Shown piece by piece: positions 6,858 through 14,225 of a DNA stretch of 17,220 nt. Numbering within the stretch: position 1 is the first letter of the stretch; the number at the start of each line of letters is the position of its first letter. Under the pieces are notes generated by a model that saw only the letters and a program-made list of their open reading frames with translations, was not told the DNA's origin and did no database searches. This stretch comes from Bacteroidales bacterium UBA2295 (GTDB lineage: Bacteria; Bacteroidota; Bacteroidia; Bacteroidales; Tenuifilaceae), in assembly GCA_002345825.1 (NCBI GenBank), contig DDWD01000025.1:1-17220 (forward strand), given 5' to 3'. The position numbers and the translations under genes were made by a program.

Positions 6858-7338
6858 ATGTCGTACGTAAAGGTTATGATACACGCCGTTTGGGGAACAA
6901 AAAGAAACCAAGCATTGATTGCAAAGGATATCCGCCCAACATTACTGGCGCACATTGTTGAAAATGCCAGACAGAAAGGGATTTTCATAGACACGATTAA
7001 TTCCCAACCAGAGCATGTTCACTGCTTGTTTGGGCTAAATGCTGATATGGCCTTATCGAAAGCGTTGAACCTCATCAAGGGAGAATCATCGTTTTGGATG
7101 AACAAACAAAAATTGATTAGCCACAAATTTGAATGGGCCGACGATTATTTTGCAGCCTCAGTAAGCGAATCGCAGCTGGAAAAGGTCAGACAATATATCG
7201 TGACCCAAGATGAGCATCACCGGAAAGTAGGGTTTGCAGAGGAATACAATAAATTCCTTGTTAGCTATGGATACAATATTCAGGGCTAAAGCCCAAATAC
7301 GAAAAGAAGCTCCTGCCCCGCCCTGAAGGACGGGGTTA
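6783..7338 (+). mobile_element. REP-associated tyrosine transposase (RAYT) element with paired inverted repeats
   Basis: The transposase gene is bracketed by two nested pairs of inverted repeats. The outer 23-base pair is at 6783-6805 and 7316-7338 (exact complement, core CCCCGTCCTTCAGGGCGGGG). The inner 15-base pair is at 6827-6841 and 7280-7294 (exact, core GGGCTTTAGCCC). Each outer and inner repeat is also internally near-palindromic, as expected of REP hairpins recognised by IS200-like Y1 transposases. The right inner repeat contains the stop codon of the transposase. The outer limits are taken from the repeats; true insertion ends are not proven. Confidence 0.78.
6858..7289 (+). CDS. REP-associated tyrosine transposase, IS200/IS605 TnpA-like (Y1 HUH enzyme)
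   Basis: This 143-residue single-strand DNA transposase-like protein belongs to the Y1 family. The HUH metal-binding motif is visible as EHVHCLFG (His53, His55). The likely nucleophile is Tyr113 in KVRQYIVTQDEHH, with a downstream Glu/His cluster and a final EEYNKFLVSYGY segment typical of this subgroup. FEWADDYFAASVS at about 91-103 matches the usual conserved WxxxYFAxSVS-like block. Length is normal for the family and the frame is intact, so it may be active. The ATG at 6858 is preceded by CATCACC within the repeat. It stands alone between flanking REP-like hairpins, with no TnpB-type partner. Unlike classical IS605 elements, RAYTs are usually single-copy and scatter REP sequences through the genome. 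Confidence 0.9.
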   Translation: MSYVKVMIHAVWGTKRNQALIAKDIRPTLLAHIVENARQKGIFIDTINSQPEHVHCLFGLNADMALSKALNLIKGESSFWMNKQKLISHKFEWADDYFAASVSESQLEKVRQYIVTQDEHHRKVGFAEEYNKFLVSYGYNIQG

Positions 7339-7758
7339 GCTTACAACAGTAGGAAATGAATATTTATTGCATTTCACATTTCAACCTAAACAAATGCTTG
7401 AACAAAAGAAATAACCTTACTCAATATGACTGAAAACAACACAACAATAAAACCGAATAAACCTTCCCTTTAATGCGGAGTTAAAGCAACAATAAAACCA
7501 ATAATAACCTCTTCCTTTATAGTGGGACTAAGCATCTTAAAACCATTAAAAAAATGTATGTACGAACGTGGGCTTTAGCCCTGCATTTTTCTCGGATATC
7601 ACTTTTGATGTGCTTACAGATAATAGTAAAACACCTGCCCTTGACAGCTTAATACAGCATATTTCATATTGAAACTATGTAATATGCCAATATCAATTTG
7701 GATGTCGCATTGTCGAAGACAAGAATGCTTCGTTACACGTTGCCCATTATGGTTAGCT
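7339..7758. other. Gene-free, repeat-remnant region downstream of the RAYT element
   Basis: I see no credible gene in these 420 bases. Two degenerate hairpin units on the plus strand start near 7462 and 7508, 46 bases apart, which is the same period as the array upstream of the transposase. A further small hairpin GGGCTTTAGCCC lies at 7570-7581. The remaining sequence up to the DUF1858 gene end shows nothing I recognise. Confidence 0.55.
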
Positions 7759-7956
7759 TCACTTTAGCTCGTTTAGCTGTGTAACAATCTCATCAATTTG
7801 TGCATCGCTAAAGTTTTTCGATTTGGCCAGCTCATTAAGTGTGCCCCAAACGGGCTCGCCACAAAGGATGCACACCAAACCCTTTTCGCGAAGGAACAAA
7901 ACAGCCTTAGGCAACTCCTCTACCAGATCTTCTACCAGTATATCTTTTGTAATCAT
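7759..7956 (-). CDS. DUF1858-type CxxC protein (hybrid-cluster-associated disulfide domain)
   Basis: This is a 65-residue soluble protein. I place the start at the ATG at 7956 (MITKDILVEDLVEELPKAV), because DUF1858 proteins start this way; an upstream GTG at 7995 would add 13 residues that do not fit the family. The pattern fits DUF1858: an N-terminal helix for a 'leading to the limit' segment, then Cys29-x-x-Cys32 (VCILCGEP) and WGTLNELAKSKNFSDAQIDEIV. Members are thought to act as small redox or metal-binding modules, often beside hybrid-cluster or sulfur-metabolism proteins. No such partner is next to it here. It is divergent from the beta-CASP gene at 8142. Confidence 0.8.
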   Translation of the reverse strand: MITKDILVEDLVEELPKAVLFLREKGLVCILCGEPVWGTLNELAKSKNFSDAQIDEIVTQLNELK

Positions 7957-8099
7957 TGTTTGATTTGTTTTTACCAGATAAACACTCAAACCCACTAAAG
8001 GTTTATGCTCTTTCTAACGGAGAGGTTCTAAAAGCTTTTTATAGCTAAACTTAACCCTTTTGCTTTGGTTTTTGGGATTATCATTGCAATGAAATTTGC

Positions 8100-8107
8100 T
8101 ACCTTTA
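8100..8107 (+). promoter_or_regulatory. Possible -7 box for the beta-CASP gene
   Basis: TACCTTTA at 8100-8107 differs by one base from the Bacteroidota -7 consensus TAnnTTTG and lies 35 bases before the ATG at 8142. No TTTG box at a suitable distance upstream is clear, so this is a weak call. Confidence 0.3.
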
Positions 8108-8141
8108 GGTTTTTAATCCATTACAAAAATATCTCAACAAT

Positions 8142-9542
8142 ATGGAAATACAATTCAATGGCGCTGTACGCGAGGTAACCGGTAGCAAACATCTGATTAC
8201 CACCAACAGCGGTAAAAAAATCTTACTCGACTGTGGAATGTACCAGGGCAAAGGCCTTGAGACCGATGAGATGAACCGCGACCTTGGTTTCGATCCCAAG
8301 GAGATTGATCATATTATACTTACGCATGCGCATATCGACCATTCGGGGCTAATTCCCTACATCCACAAGCAGGGTTTTACCGGTTCTGTTGTATGCACCT
8401 CGGCCACCAGAGACCTATGCGCCATAATGCTTGTGGATTCGGGTTTTATACAGGAGCGCGATGTGCTTTACTTCAACAAAAAGCGAGCGCGCAAAGGACT
8501 GGAGCCTGTGCAGCCCCTATACACAAAGGATGATGCTGTAAAGGCAATGGAGCTGTTTATTGGCATTGCCTACGATCGCAAGTTTAGCATCGATAGCAAT
8601 ATCAAAGTAAAATTTACTGATACTGGCCATATGCTGGGTAGTGGCGTGGCCAATATCGAGATTATTGAGGATGGTGTAACCAAGCGTATTGCCTATACAG
8701 GCGATATTGGCCGACCACAGAATCGAATATTAAAATCGCCCCAGCCTTTTCCGCAAACCGATATACTAATATGCGAGTCGACCTATGGCGATAGGCTGCA
8801 TAGCGAGAGCGATAGGGGTGAGGAAGATTTGCTGGCCGTGGTTAAGGAAACCTGTGTAGATAAGGGCGGCAAGCTTATAATTCCTTCGTTTAGCGTGGGT
8901 CGTACCCAAGACCTGGTGTACTCGTTAAACAATTTTTATAACCAGGGCCGATTGCCCAAGATTGATATCTTTGTTGATAGTCCGCTAGCTACCAATGCCA
9001 CTGAGATTTTTAGAATGCATCCCGAGTGTTTCAATGACGATATCCTTGAGATAATGGAGAAGGATCCCGATCCCTTTGGATTTAACACCCTGAGATATAC
9101 CAAAAGCGTTGACGAGTCGAAGGCCCTAAACAGCTACGATAAGCCCTGCGTAATTATTTCCGCATCGGGAATGGCCGAGGCCGGTCGGGTTAAACATCAT
9201 CTGGCCAACAACATCAGCAATCCCAAAAACACCATTCTATTCGTTGGGTACTGTGCTCCCGCTACGCTGGGTGCGCGCCTTTTAGATAAGCCCAAATCTA
9301 TCTCGATACATGGTTTTGAGTATGCTGTAAATGCCGATATACGGCGCATCGAATCGTACTCGGGCCATGGCGATTATAAGGAGATGATTGACTTTTTGAG
9401 TTGTCAAGATTTTAAGAGAATTCGAGAAACTATTCTGGTGCATGGCGATTTGAAACCCATGGAGTTCTACAAGCATAAGCTAAAACAGGCGGGGCTAAAT
9501 AATATTCATATCCCCAATAAGGGCGATACCATATTCTTTTAG
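8142..9542 (+). CDS. MBL-fold beta-CASP metallo-hydrolase (CPSF73/RNase J-like, putative RNA-processing nuclease)
   Basis: This 466-residue cytoplasmic protein has all the marks of a beta-CASP metallo-beta-lactamase, a family of zinc-dependent RNA (rarely DNA) nucleases. The HxHxDH motif is THAHIDHSG (His62, His64, Asp66, His67). Motif 3 is His163 in TGHMLGS, motif 4 is Asp188 in YTGDIG. In the beta-CASP insert, Glu212 in CESTYGDR is motif A, the SASGMAEAGRVKHHLA block at 340-355 is motif B, and His409 (SGHGDY) and His434 (LVHGD) complete the C-terminal active site. Length is typical of the bacterial YSH1-type branch. It has its own start ATG 185 nt from the divergent DUF1858 gene and converges on the SRPBCC gene. 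Substrate is unknown; by family, RNA cleavage is likely. Confidence 0.92.
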   Translation: MEIQFNGAVREVTGSKHLITTNSGKKILLDCGMYQGKGLETDEMNRDLGFDPKEIDHIILTHAHIDHSGLIPYIHKQGFTGSVVCTSATRDLCAIMLVDSGFIQERDVLYFNKKRARKGLEPVQPLYTKDDAVKAMELFIGIAYDRKFSIDSNIKVKFTDTGHMLGSGVANIEIIEDGVTKRIAYTGDIGRPQNRILKSPQPFPQTDILICESTYGDRLHSESDRGEEDLLAVVKETCVDKGGKLIIPSFSVGRTQDLVYSLNNFYNQGRLPKIDIFVDSPLATNATEIFRMHPECFNDDILEIMEKDPDPFGFNTLRYTKSVDESKALNSYDKPCVIISASGMAEAGRVKHHLANNISNPKNTILFVGYCAPATLGARLLDKPKSISIHGFEYAVNADIRRIESYSGHGDYKEMIDFLSCQDFKRIRETILVHGDLKPMEFYKHKLKQAGLNNIHIPNKGDTIFF

Positions 9543-9553
9543 CTAATTGATTG

Positions 9554-9659
9554 AGAAACTGTTTAAGTTTTATTCCTACAAAACATTTTGCTAATTGCCA
9601 CGGGCTTAAGCCCGTGGCAACTGAAAATCAAAGTGCTAATTTAAACTTAAAGAGTTTCT
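9554..9659. repeat. Nested inverted repeat (MITE-like) around a perfect palindrome
   Basis: AGAAACTGTTTAAGTTT at 9554-9570 is repeated in inverted form at 9643-9659 (16 of 17 match). Between them lies a perfect palindrome at 9595-9620. The right arm runs into the last codons and stop of the SRPBCC gene, and the left arm starts 12 bases after the beta-CASP stop. This layout is that of a small inserted element or a bidirectional terminator between convergent genes. Confidence 0.6.
9595..9620. repeat. 26-bp perfect palindrome with GGGCTTAAGCCC core
   Basis: The 26 bases read identically on both strands; the centre is GGGCTTAAGCCC, flanked by TTGCCAC and its complement. It could fold into a strong cruciform or hairpin. 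The core is nearly the same as the GGGCTTTAGCCC hairpins linked to the RAYT element at 6827-6838, 7283-7294 and 7570-7581, so it may be a REP-type sequence, possibly also ending transcription from both sides. Confidence 0.75.
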
Positions 9660-10123
9660 GAGAGTGTGCCAAACTTTTTTTGGAGTACAATTCTCCTGTG
9701 GTCGAAAATTTGCTTTAGCTGCTTTTTTATGAAAAGCGAATTGGCCATCCTGCCAATTATTCCCATTGGGGGCAAGTAGTGTACTGTATCTTCCATTATT
9801 ACACCACCCTCAGTGGGAACAATTTTATGCGTATGATGCCAAAACTTGTAAGGACCAAACCGTTGCTCATCAATGAAGAACTCCCTCTCTTTGGATTGCG
9901 TAATTTCTGTTACCCAGTTCATCCTTATGCCCATTATGGGGCTAACTTGATATTCGATAATCATTCCCGGGAAAATCTTTTGGTTCAGATTTTTCGATAT
10001 GATGTCAAACCTCATATAGGCGGGTGTAATCTCTTTCAGATTTCTGGGCGATGAGATATAATCCCATAGCATTTCGCTTGTTACTGGGAATGATTGAACT
10101 GTTCTTACTGAGTATAGTGCCAT
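9647..10123 (-). CDS. SRPBCC-superfamily (START-like) ligand-binding protein
   Basis: This 158-residue soluble protein has the SRPBCC layout: an N-terminal strand and helix (MALYSVRTVQSFPVTSEMLW), a 'SPRNLKEITPAYM' turn, mid strands with GMIIEYQVSP, the YKFWHHTHKIV strand, and a long C-terminal helix IGRMANSLFIKKQLKQIFDHR. Such proteins bind hydrophobic ligands in a deep pocket; this one's ligand is unknown. I chose the ATG at 10123, since a TTG-initiated extension to 10177 adds 18 residues that do not resemble the fold. The last codons overlap an inverted repeat, so the C-terminal SETL may derive from an inserted element. It converges on the beta-CASP gene and diverges from the DUF2723 gene. 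Confidence 0.82.
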   Translation of the reverse strand: MALYSVRTVQSFPVTSEMLWDYISSPRNLKEITPAYMRFDIISKNLNQKIFPGMIIEYQVSPIMGIRMNWVTEITQSKEREFFIDEQRFGPYKFWHHTHKIVPTEGGVIMEDTVHYLPPMGIIGRMANSLFIKKQLKQIFDHRRIVLQKKFGTLSETL

Positions 10124-10292
10124 TTTTTGATGTTTAAACAACTTTAACTGAGATATGTTTAGCTTCGTTCTTGTCAAAAATAAACAGGGTGTGCGTGAAT
10201 CGTATTAAAATCGTTCAGAATGATGAGCTTCATTTCGGTTGTTCAATCAGCTGTTTCGGTTTGCTAAAGGCTCTAATTGTATAAAAAAGTAG

Positions 10293-10300
10293 TAATTTTG
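10293..10300 (+). promoter_or_regulatory. Probable -7 box for the DUF2723 operon
   Basis: TAATTTTG at 10293-10300 matches the Bacteroidota -7 consensus TAnnTTTG fully and lies 23 bases before the ATG at 10324. The nearest TTG boxes upstream (10261-10263 and 10277-10279) are not at the usual spacing, so the -33 element is not evident. Confidence 0.5.
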
Positions 10301-10323
10301 CTAACTAAATTAAATTGGAATCT

Positions 10324-13300
10324 ATGAATCAGCTTGGCCTTAAGCATTTTCAAAAAGCTAATATAATAACAGGGTGGATAACCTTTGCCATTGCAGCCAT
10401 TGTTTACCTCCTGACCATTGAACCCACTGCTAGTTTCTGGGATTGTGGCGAGTTTATTGCCAGCGGTTATAAGCTGGAGGTGGGCCATCCTCCCGGAGCT
10501 CCATTCTTCATGCTGCTCATGCGGTTTTTCACCATGCTGGCTCCAACCACCGAGCTAATTCCTGTTTTTGCCAATGCAATATCTGCGCTTGCCAGCGCAT
10601 TTACCATACTCTTTCTGTTCTGGACAATTACCCACCTTGCCCGAAAAATAGTTGCAGTAAAGGATGATTTTTTCACCACAACACAAGCCATTCTGATTCT
10701 TGGGTCGGGTTTGGTTGGTGCATTGGCCTACGCTTTTTCCGATACATTTTGGTTTTCGGCGGTTGAGGCTGAGGTTTACGCCACCTCATCGCTATTCACC
10801 GCGTTGGTGTTTTGGGCAATCCTTAAGTGGGAGAATGTTGCCCATGAGCCTCACTCAAACCGTTGGCTCGTGCTAATTGCTTACTTAATGGGGTTGTCTA
10901 TAGGTGTTCACTTGCTCAACCTGCTGGCAATACCAGCCATTGTAATGGTGTACTACTTTAAAAAGTACGAGGTAACTCCGTGGGGTATTGTTAAGGCGTT
11001 GGCCGTTAGCTTGGTGCTGCTCCTCGTTATGATGTACGGAGTTATTCAGGGGTTCATTGTGCTGGCATCAAAATTCGAATTACTTTTTGTAAATGGATTT
11101 GGGCTGCCCTACAAGTCGGGTGTGTTCTTCTATATTCTGGCAGTTGCTGCACTCATAGGCTGGGGAATTATATATACCCACAAGCACGCAAAACCAATTC
11201 TAAATACCATTCTCATTAGCTTTGCCGTAGTGCTTTTGGGGTATAGCACCTATGCCCTTATTGTGATTCGCTCGTCGGTTAAACCACCAATGGATCAGAA
11301 TAGCCCCGATAATATGTTCTCGTTGCTATACTACCTCAATCGCGAGCAGTATGGCGATAGACCTTTAGTTTTCGGACACTCATTCGATGCCCCAGTGATT
11401 AATCGTAAGGAGGGCAGTCCACAGTATATTCAAAAGGATGGCAAGTATGTTGTGGCTACCCGTAAATCGGAGCTGGAGTTCGATAATCGGTTCAAAACAG
11501 TTTTTCCGCGGATGTATAGCGCCGAACCTCGTCATGTTGAGGCATACAAACAATGGAGCGATTTTCAGGGTCGTCCCGTTAGGGTCTCGGGTCGTGGGGG
11601 AGAATCTGAGGTTCGCCGTGCACCAACCTTTGGTGAGAACCTTCGGTTCTTCTTCTCATATCAGCTTGGCCATATGTACTGGCGCTACTTTATGTGGAAC
11701 TTTTCCGGTAGGCAAAACGATTTTCAGGGTCACGGCGAGGCGGTAAAGGGTAATTGGATAAGCGGTATCCCCTTTGTTGATACGCCCCGTTTGGGGCCTC
11801 AGGATGAACTGCCAGCAACCTTGCGTAACAAGGCGCATAACAGATACTATATGTTGCCCTTACTGCTGGGACTGGCTGGGTTGATATTCCAATATCTGAG
11901 AAATAGAAAAGATTTTTGGATTGTAACCCTACTGTTTGTCCTTACAGGCATCGCCATTGTGGTGTATCTAAACCAAACCCCATATCAGCCGCGTGAACGA
12001 GACTATGCATATGCTGGTAGTTTTTATGCATTTAGCATATGGATTGGCCTAGGTGTCCTGGCTCTTTACCAGGGTGTTCGCAAGGCTTTCGATAGAACAC
12101 CCGGCGCTGCTTTAGCCACTGGGCTGGGTTTGGTATTTGTTCCGGGACTTATGGCATTCGAGAACTGGGACGACCATGATCGGTCCAACACGTACATCTC
12201 TGTTGATTTTGCCTACAATATTTTGCAGAATGTTGAGCCCAACGCAGTTGTTTTTTCATATGGCGATAACGATACATTTCCCCTTTGGTATGCACAGGAG
12301 GTTGAGGGTGTAAGGAATGATGTTAGGGTGGCAAATCTAAGCTATCTGCGTGCCGACTGGTACATTGAGCAGATGACCCGAAAAGCATACGACTCCGATC
12401 CGTTGCCAGTAAGTATGACCCAGGATCAGTTTGAGCTTGGTAAGCGCGAGGTGGTAATGGCCAACGATAGGATTAGTCAATCTGTACACGTAAAGCAGGC
12501 CGTTGATTTTATGCTAAGCGATAATCCCAGCACCAAGCTAAACTCTCCTTTTGAGCGAAACCAAACCATCGACTTTTTCCCATCACGCAATCTATATTTG
12601 CCTGTCGATAAGGATGCTGTTGAGCGCAAAGGAGTAGTGCGACCCGAAAGGATGGCCGAGGTGGTAGATACTATGCACTGGCGTATTCCAACAAACTACG
12701 TTTTCAAGGATGGACAGTTTTTAATGGATCTAATGGCCCACAACAATTGGGAGCGCCCAATCTACTTTGCTATCACCGTAAGCACCGACACTTACCAAAA
12801 TCTAGATAAATTTTTTCAACTCGAAGGGCTTGTGTATCGCGTTGCTCCCATCGAGTCTAAGAGGGAAGGAGGCCGTTACGGTAAGGTTGATACTGATGTG
12901 CTGTACGATAACCTGATGAATAATTTTCAGTATCGTAGCCTGGCTGATCCTACGGTTTACATCAACGAGAATAGCAACAGGATAATTTCAAACTATAGAA
13001 ATATATTTGGACGTCTTGCAAGGGCGCTAAATGAGGAGGGTAAGCACAGTATGGCTGTTCAGGCGCTTGATAAATGTATGGAGGTGATTCCGCCCGAGAC
13101 CGTGCCCTTTAACTTTTTTGCCCTATCGTTAATTGAAGGATACTATAAAGCGGGAGCAATAGAAAAGGCAGCGGAATATTCACGTATCTATATGGAGCAG
13201 AGTGCTGCTGAACTTGTATATCTGCTATCGCTTACCGAGAGACTGGCCATAACTGTCCGAGGCGAAACCGAGCTCAGCCTTTACATCCTGCAGGAGCTGT

Positions 13301-13374
13301 ACAGGATGGCCAGCACTTACGAGAAAGGTGAGCATCTGGGCGAACTTGAGGAACTGTTTGATGCCATTGGATAA
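10324..13374 (+). CDS. DUF2723 (TMEM260-like, GT117-type) polytopic membrane protein
   Basis: This is a 1016-residue protein with about 12 hydrophobic segments in the N-terminal two thirds and a soluble C-terminal part. I place the start at the ATG at 10324 (MNQLGLKHF); an in-frame TTG 9 bases earlier is less likely. The family block follows helix 1: WDCGEFIASGYKLEVGHPPG, with Asp40 and Glu43 as candidate catalytic acids and HPPGAP at 55-60. Human TMEM260 of this family is an O-mannosyltransferase, so a GT-C-type lipid-sugar-dependent protein glycosyltransferase of the periplasm is the likely role, by inference. Further marks are YQPRERDYAYAGSFYAF after the helices, a soluble FSYGDNDTFPLWYAQEVEGVR region, and a TPR-like tail near 900-990 (GKHSMAVQALDKCMEVIP). 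It is followed after 19 nt by a polysaccharide deacetylase gene, suggesting one transcript. Confidence 0.85.
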   Translation: MNQLGLKHFQKANIITGWITFAIAAIVYLLTIEPTASFWDCGEFIASGYKLEVGHPPGAPFFMLLMRFFTMLAPTTELIPVFANAISALASAFTILFLFWTITHLARKIVAVKDDFFTTTQAILILGSGLVGALAYAFSDTFWFSAVEAEVYATSSLFTALVFWAILKWENVAHEPHSNRWLVLIAYLMGLSIGVHLLNLLAIPAIVMVYYFKKYEVTPWGIVKALAVSLVLLLVMMYGVIQGFIVLASKFELLFVNGFGLPYKSGVFFYILAVAALIGWGIIYTHKHAKPILNTILISFAVVLLGYSTYALIVIRSSVKPPMDQNSPDNMFSLLYYLNREQYGDRPLVFGHSFDAPVINRKEGSPQYIQKDGKYVVATRKSELEFDNRFKTVFPRMYSAEPRHVEAYKQWSDFQGRPVRVSGRGGESEVRRAPTFGENLRFFFSYQLGHMYWRYFMWNFSGRQNDFQGHGEAVKGNWISGIPFVDTPRLGPQDELPATLRNKAHNRYYMLPLLLGLAGLIFQYLRNRKDFWIVTLLFVLTGIAIVVYLNQTPYQPRERDYAYAGSFYAFSIWIGLGVLALYQGVRKAFDRTPGAALATGLGLVFVPGLMAFENWDDHDRSNTYISVDFAYNILQNVEPNAVVFSYGDNDTFPLWYAQEVEGVRNDVRVANLSYLRADWYIEQMTRKAYDSDPLPVSMTQDQFELGKREVVMANDRISQSVHVKQAVDFMLSDNPSTKLNSPFERNQTIDFFPSRNLYLPVDKDAVERKGVVRPERMAEVVDTMHWRIPTNYVFKDGQFLMDLMAHNNWERPIYFAITVSTDTYQNLDKFFQLEGLVYRVAPIESKREGGRYGKVDTDVLYDNLMNNFQYRSLADPTVYINENSNRIISNYRNIFGRLARALNEEGKHSMAVQALDKCMEVIPPETVPFNFFALSLIEGYYKAGAIEKAAEYSRIYMEQSAAELVYLLSLTERLAITVRGETELSLYILQELYRMASTYEKGEHLGELEELFDAIG

Positions 13375-13393
13375 ATAAAGAATAGCTAGGTAA

Positions 13394-14005
13394 ATGATCA
13401 ATTTAAGTCCACCTAAATTTTTTACCAAGTGTTTCCCTGGGTTTGTTTGGAGTATCCCAAGCAAAAGCAATACCATTTACCTAACATTCGACGATGGTCC
13501 AACCGAAGGGATAACGCCCTGGGTGCTCGATACCCTAAAGCACTACGACGTTAAGGCTACCTTTTTTTGCCTGGGCAAAAAGGTGGAGATGCACCCCGAA
13601 ATCTTTCAGCGTATTATCGATGAGGGCCATACCGTGGGCAATCACAGCTACAGCCACCTAAAAGGATGGGAAACCCCCACCGGGCAGTACGTGCAGGATG
13701 TGGATTTGGCCAACGATTTGCTAAACACCAATTTGTTCCGCCCGCCCTATGGCCGTATTAAAAAAAGCCAGTCGCATCAGCTCCGCCAACGCTACAAAAT
13801 AATTATGTGGAACGTGCTTAGCATGGACTACAGCCGATGGGTTACCCCCAAACGCTGCGCCAGCATAGTGTTAAACAACCTCCGCCCCGGCGCAATTATA
13901 GTATTTCACGACTCGGTTAAGGCAGAGGCAAATATGCGCTACGCGCTGGTTAGAGTTTTGGAGGAGGCTAGGAATAGAGGGTTGGAGTTTGGGGGGGTGG
14001 GGTGA
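13394..14005 (+). CDS. Polysaccharide deacetylase (NodB homology, carbohydrate esterase 4)
   Basis: This 203-residue metal-dependent deacetylase probably removes acetyl groups from GlcNAc-containing polymer. All five NodB motifs are visible: TFDDGP (Asp33 and Asp34), H84-SYSH88 for metal binding, RPPYGR at 116-121, the WNVLSMDYSRW block at 139-149, and FHDS with His172. There is no obvious signal peptide, although the N-terminal KFFTKCFPGFVW could be a weak membrane-associating segment. Length matches the minimal single-domain form. It lies just after the DUF2723 gene. The last codons hold a run of seven G at 13991-13997 and then GGGG before the TGA; slippage there would change the C-terminus and stop. 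Downstream base composition turns markedly A+T-rich. Confidence 0.9.
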   Translation: MINLSPPKFFTKCFPGFVWSIPSKSNTIYLTFDDGPTEGITPWVLDTLKHYDVKATFFCLGKKVEMHPEIFQRIIDEGHTVGNHSYSHLKGWETPTGQYVQDVDLANDLLNTNLFRPPYGRIKKSQSHQLRQRYKIIMWNVLSMDYSRWVTPKRCASIVLNNLRPGAIIVFHDSVKAEANMRYALVRVLEEARNRGLEFGGVG

Positions 14006-14046
14006 GATGAGAAAACCAACTTCAAAAATATGTGAATGATTAAATT

Positions 14047-14208
14047 ATGATTAGGATTGACATAATTGGTCCTTCTGGGATTGGCAAGACTACATTATTA
14101 TATAACCTAACGAGGATAAAGGGAGGCCGAAAATGGTTAACTAGCTATGAAGCTATATTAAAGGTTATAAAAAAAGCCAAATTTCTAAAGTTAAAAAGGC
14201 TATTCTAA
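14047..14208 (+). CDS. N-terminal fragment of a P-loop kinase-like protein, before a -1 frameshift
   Basis: This open frame of 53 codons is too short to stand alone. It starts at the ATG at 14047 (MIRIDIIGPSGIGKTTLL) and carries a clear Walker A motif, GPSGIGKTT, at residues 8-16. It ends at a TAA at 14206-14208, while the next frame (position back by one) is open from 14151 and continues as a related protein to 14789. The overlap holds an A7 tract at 14169-14175 (ATA AAA AAA GCC), a strongly slippery sequence. Joining the two parts there gives about 247 residues that read as one NTPase. Either a real mutation, an assembly error, or programmed frameshift fits; the sequence cannot decide. Confidence 0.7.
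   Translation: MIRIDIIGPSGIGKTTLLYNLTRIKGGRKWLTSYEAILKVIKKAKFLKLKRLF
14169..14175 (+). other. A7 slippery tract at the frameshift
   Basis: Read in the frame of the Walker A fragment this is A AAA AAA then GCC, the pattern of -1 slippery heptamers. Shifting back one base here joins it to the downstream kinase-like frame. Confidence 0.6.
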
Positions 14209-14225
14209 TTTTTCTACTATATTGC

